From contig JALOOS010000203.1 of assembly GCA_025454275.1 (NCBI GenBank), forward strand, positions 1 to 6,660: a stretch of 6,660 nucleotides of DNA, written 5' to 3'. This DNA comes from Desulfobacterales bacterium. GTDB lineage: Bacteria; Desulfobacterota; Desulfobacteria; Desulfobacterales; SpSt-501. The translations under genes and the position numbers were made by a program. The notes beneath the pieces were generated by a model. That model had not been told where the DNA came from. It ran no database searches and saw nothing but the letters and a program-made list of their open reading frames with translations. Below, piece by piece: positions 6,100-6,660 of the stretch (its first letter is position 1; every line of letters starts with the position of its first letter).

Positions 6100-6149
6100 C
6101 GCTCGGAACCGAAAAATGAGGGGAAAAAGAAAAGTATCTTAACGGGTTC

Positions 6150-6178
6150 CGAATAGCACCGGTTCTGAATGATGTCAA
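6150..6178 (-). promoter_or_regulatory. Promoter for the radical SAM operon
   Basis: On the minus strand a perfect -35 hexamer TTGACA (6178-6173) is followed, 17 bases on, by TATTCG (6155-6150), a weak -10. Transcription would start near 6143, about 45 bases before ATG 6099. GGAACC-like motifs recur around it (near 6104-6110, 6144-6150 and, as AGAACCGG, about 6159-6166). A weak -10 beside an ideal -35, with repeats at the core, may mean regulated expression. Confidence 0.5.
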
Positions 6179-6233
6179 GAACGGCAGAAATTCTACTCCA
6201 GCCGTGATCTGACGCAAGCCGGACCGGCCGATC

Positions 6234-6272
6234 AAAAAAGAAGGGCAGCCTCACAATACCCTGAGGCTGCCC
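6234..6272 (-). terminator. Rho-independent terminator of the His/Tyr-rich protein gene
   Basis: On the minus strand an 11-bp perfect stem GGGCAGCCTCA/TGAGGCTGCCC (6272-6262 with 6253-6243) with an 8-base loop is followed by TTCTTTTTT (6242-6234). It lies 33 bases after the stop of the upstream minus-strand gene and separates it from the radical SAM operon. Confidence 0.85.
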
Positions 6273-6305
6273 GGCTCATGCAGTGAAAAGCTGTCGCGGC
6301 CCCGG

Positions 6306-6660
6306 TCACCGGCCGCTAAGGCCGAAACTGAAGCCGAACCCGGGCTCGTAGCCCGACACCCCGAAGTAGAACCCGCTCGGGGCCGGGGCGGGGTAGTAAT
6401 AGTAGTAGGCCGGCGGCGAGTAGTAGTGTTTCTGGACGACCACCGGGTAGCGGGGGTGGTAGTAGTGGTGATGGTGCTTGTGGTAAACATGCCGCGGGGC
6501 GTAAACGTGGGCCGGCGGCCCGTGGTGCTTGTGGTATCCGTAGGAATGGCCGGGCCGGCCCTGATGGCCGCGGCCCTTGCCTCCATCCGCCAGGGCGGCC
6601 CCCGCCCCGATGAAAAACAGGACCATCACCGCAGCTGCTATCTTCGCCAATCGCGTTTTC
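6306..6660 (-). CDS. Exported His/Tyr/Pro-rich small protein (5' end beyond the window)
   Basis: The open frame reaches the right edge. A TTG at 6650 is available, but the frame continues as KTRLAKIAAAVMVLFFIGAG up to a likely signal peptidase site after ALA, before DGG. The Lys-Thr-Arg at the edge looks like the positively charged start of the signal peptide, so the true start is probably a few residues outside. The mature part of about 90 residues has no recognisable domain. It has a Gly/His segment, then clusters such as YHKHHGPP and HVYHKHHHHYYHPRYP, a Tyr run (PPAYYYYYPAPAP) and a Gly/Phe tail (FYFGVSGYEPGFGFSFGLSG). The histidines suggest divalent metal binding (Ni, Zn, Cu) in the periplasm or envelope, and the aromatic Gly-rich tail suggests surface interaction. 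Both are inferences from composition. It has its own terminator, so it is transcribed apart from the radical SAM operon. Confidence 0.75.
   Translation of the reverse strand, partial: KTRLAKIAAAVMVLFFIGAGAALADGGKGRGHQGRPGHSYGYHKHHGPPAHVYAPRHVYHKHHHHYYHPRYPVVVQKHYYSPPAYYYYYPAPAPSGFYFGVSGYEPGFGFSFGLSGR

Overview
The window is GC-rich (clearly above 60% by eye), compact and bacterial, with tight operons, strong Shine-Dalgarno sites and short intergenic gaps. An apparent selenocysteine codon in an OsmC-family gene, a B12-dependent radical SAM protein, a prepilin-type protein and a fatty-acid isomerase together suggest an anaerobic or microaerophilic bacterium of the Deltaproteobacteria/Desulfobacterota type. 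That assignment is inference; there is no rRNA or marker gene to test it.

Layout. (1) Positions 3-101 hold the 3' end of an unidentified plus-strand gene. (2) Positions 130-2072 form a minus-strand operon read right to left: OsmC-family protein (2072-1623), Sir2-type deacetylase (1594-933), enoyl-CoA isomerase-like crotonase (874-130). All three reading frames are interrupted, in different ways. In the OsmC gene the interruption is a single in-frame TGA exactly where the family has its catalytic cysteine, followed by a GC hairpin of SECIS type; this is best read as selenocysteine. The Sir2 gene has lost an internal segment and changed frame, so it looks inactive. The crotonase has one net frameshift near its 5' end, which may be a sequence error. 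(3) A 160-base divergent intergenic region with an 18-bp near-palindrome separates this operon from a plus-strand SRPBCC-fold protein (2233-2697). (4) An AT-rich stretch with a well-formed sigma70-type promoter precedes a lone type IV pilin-like protein (2860-3258). (5) A minus-strand transcription unit with its own promoter (6150-6178) and terminator (3396-3432) encodes a 743-residue B12-binding radical SAM protein with a cysteine-rich SPASM-like tail, then, 27 bases on and behind a strong ribosome binding site, a 111-residue protein with a helical N-terminal part and a Lys/Ile/Pro/Val repeat tail. This looks like a maturase and ribosomal-peptide precursor pair of a kind I do not recognise. 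(6) At the right edge is an exported His/Tyr-rich small protein with its own terminator (6234-6272).

The two most interesting items are the selenocysteine OsmC gene with its hairpin, and the radical SAM/repeat-peptide pair.
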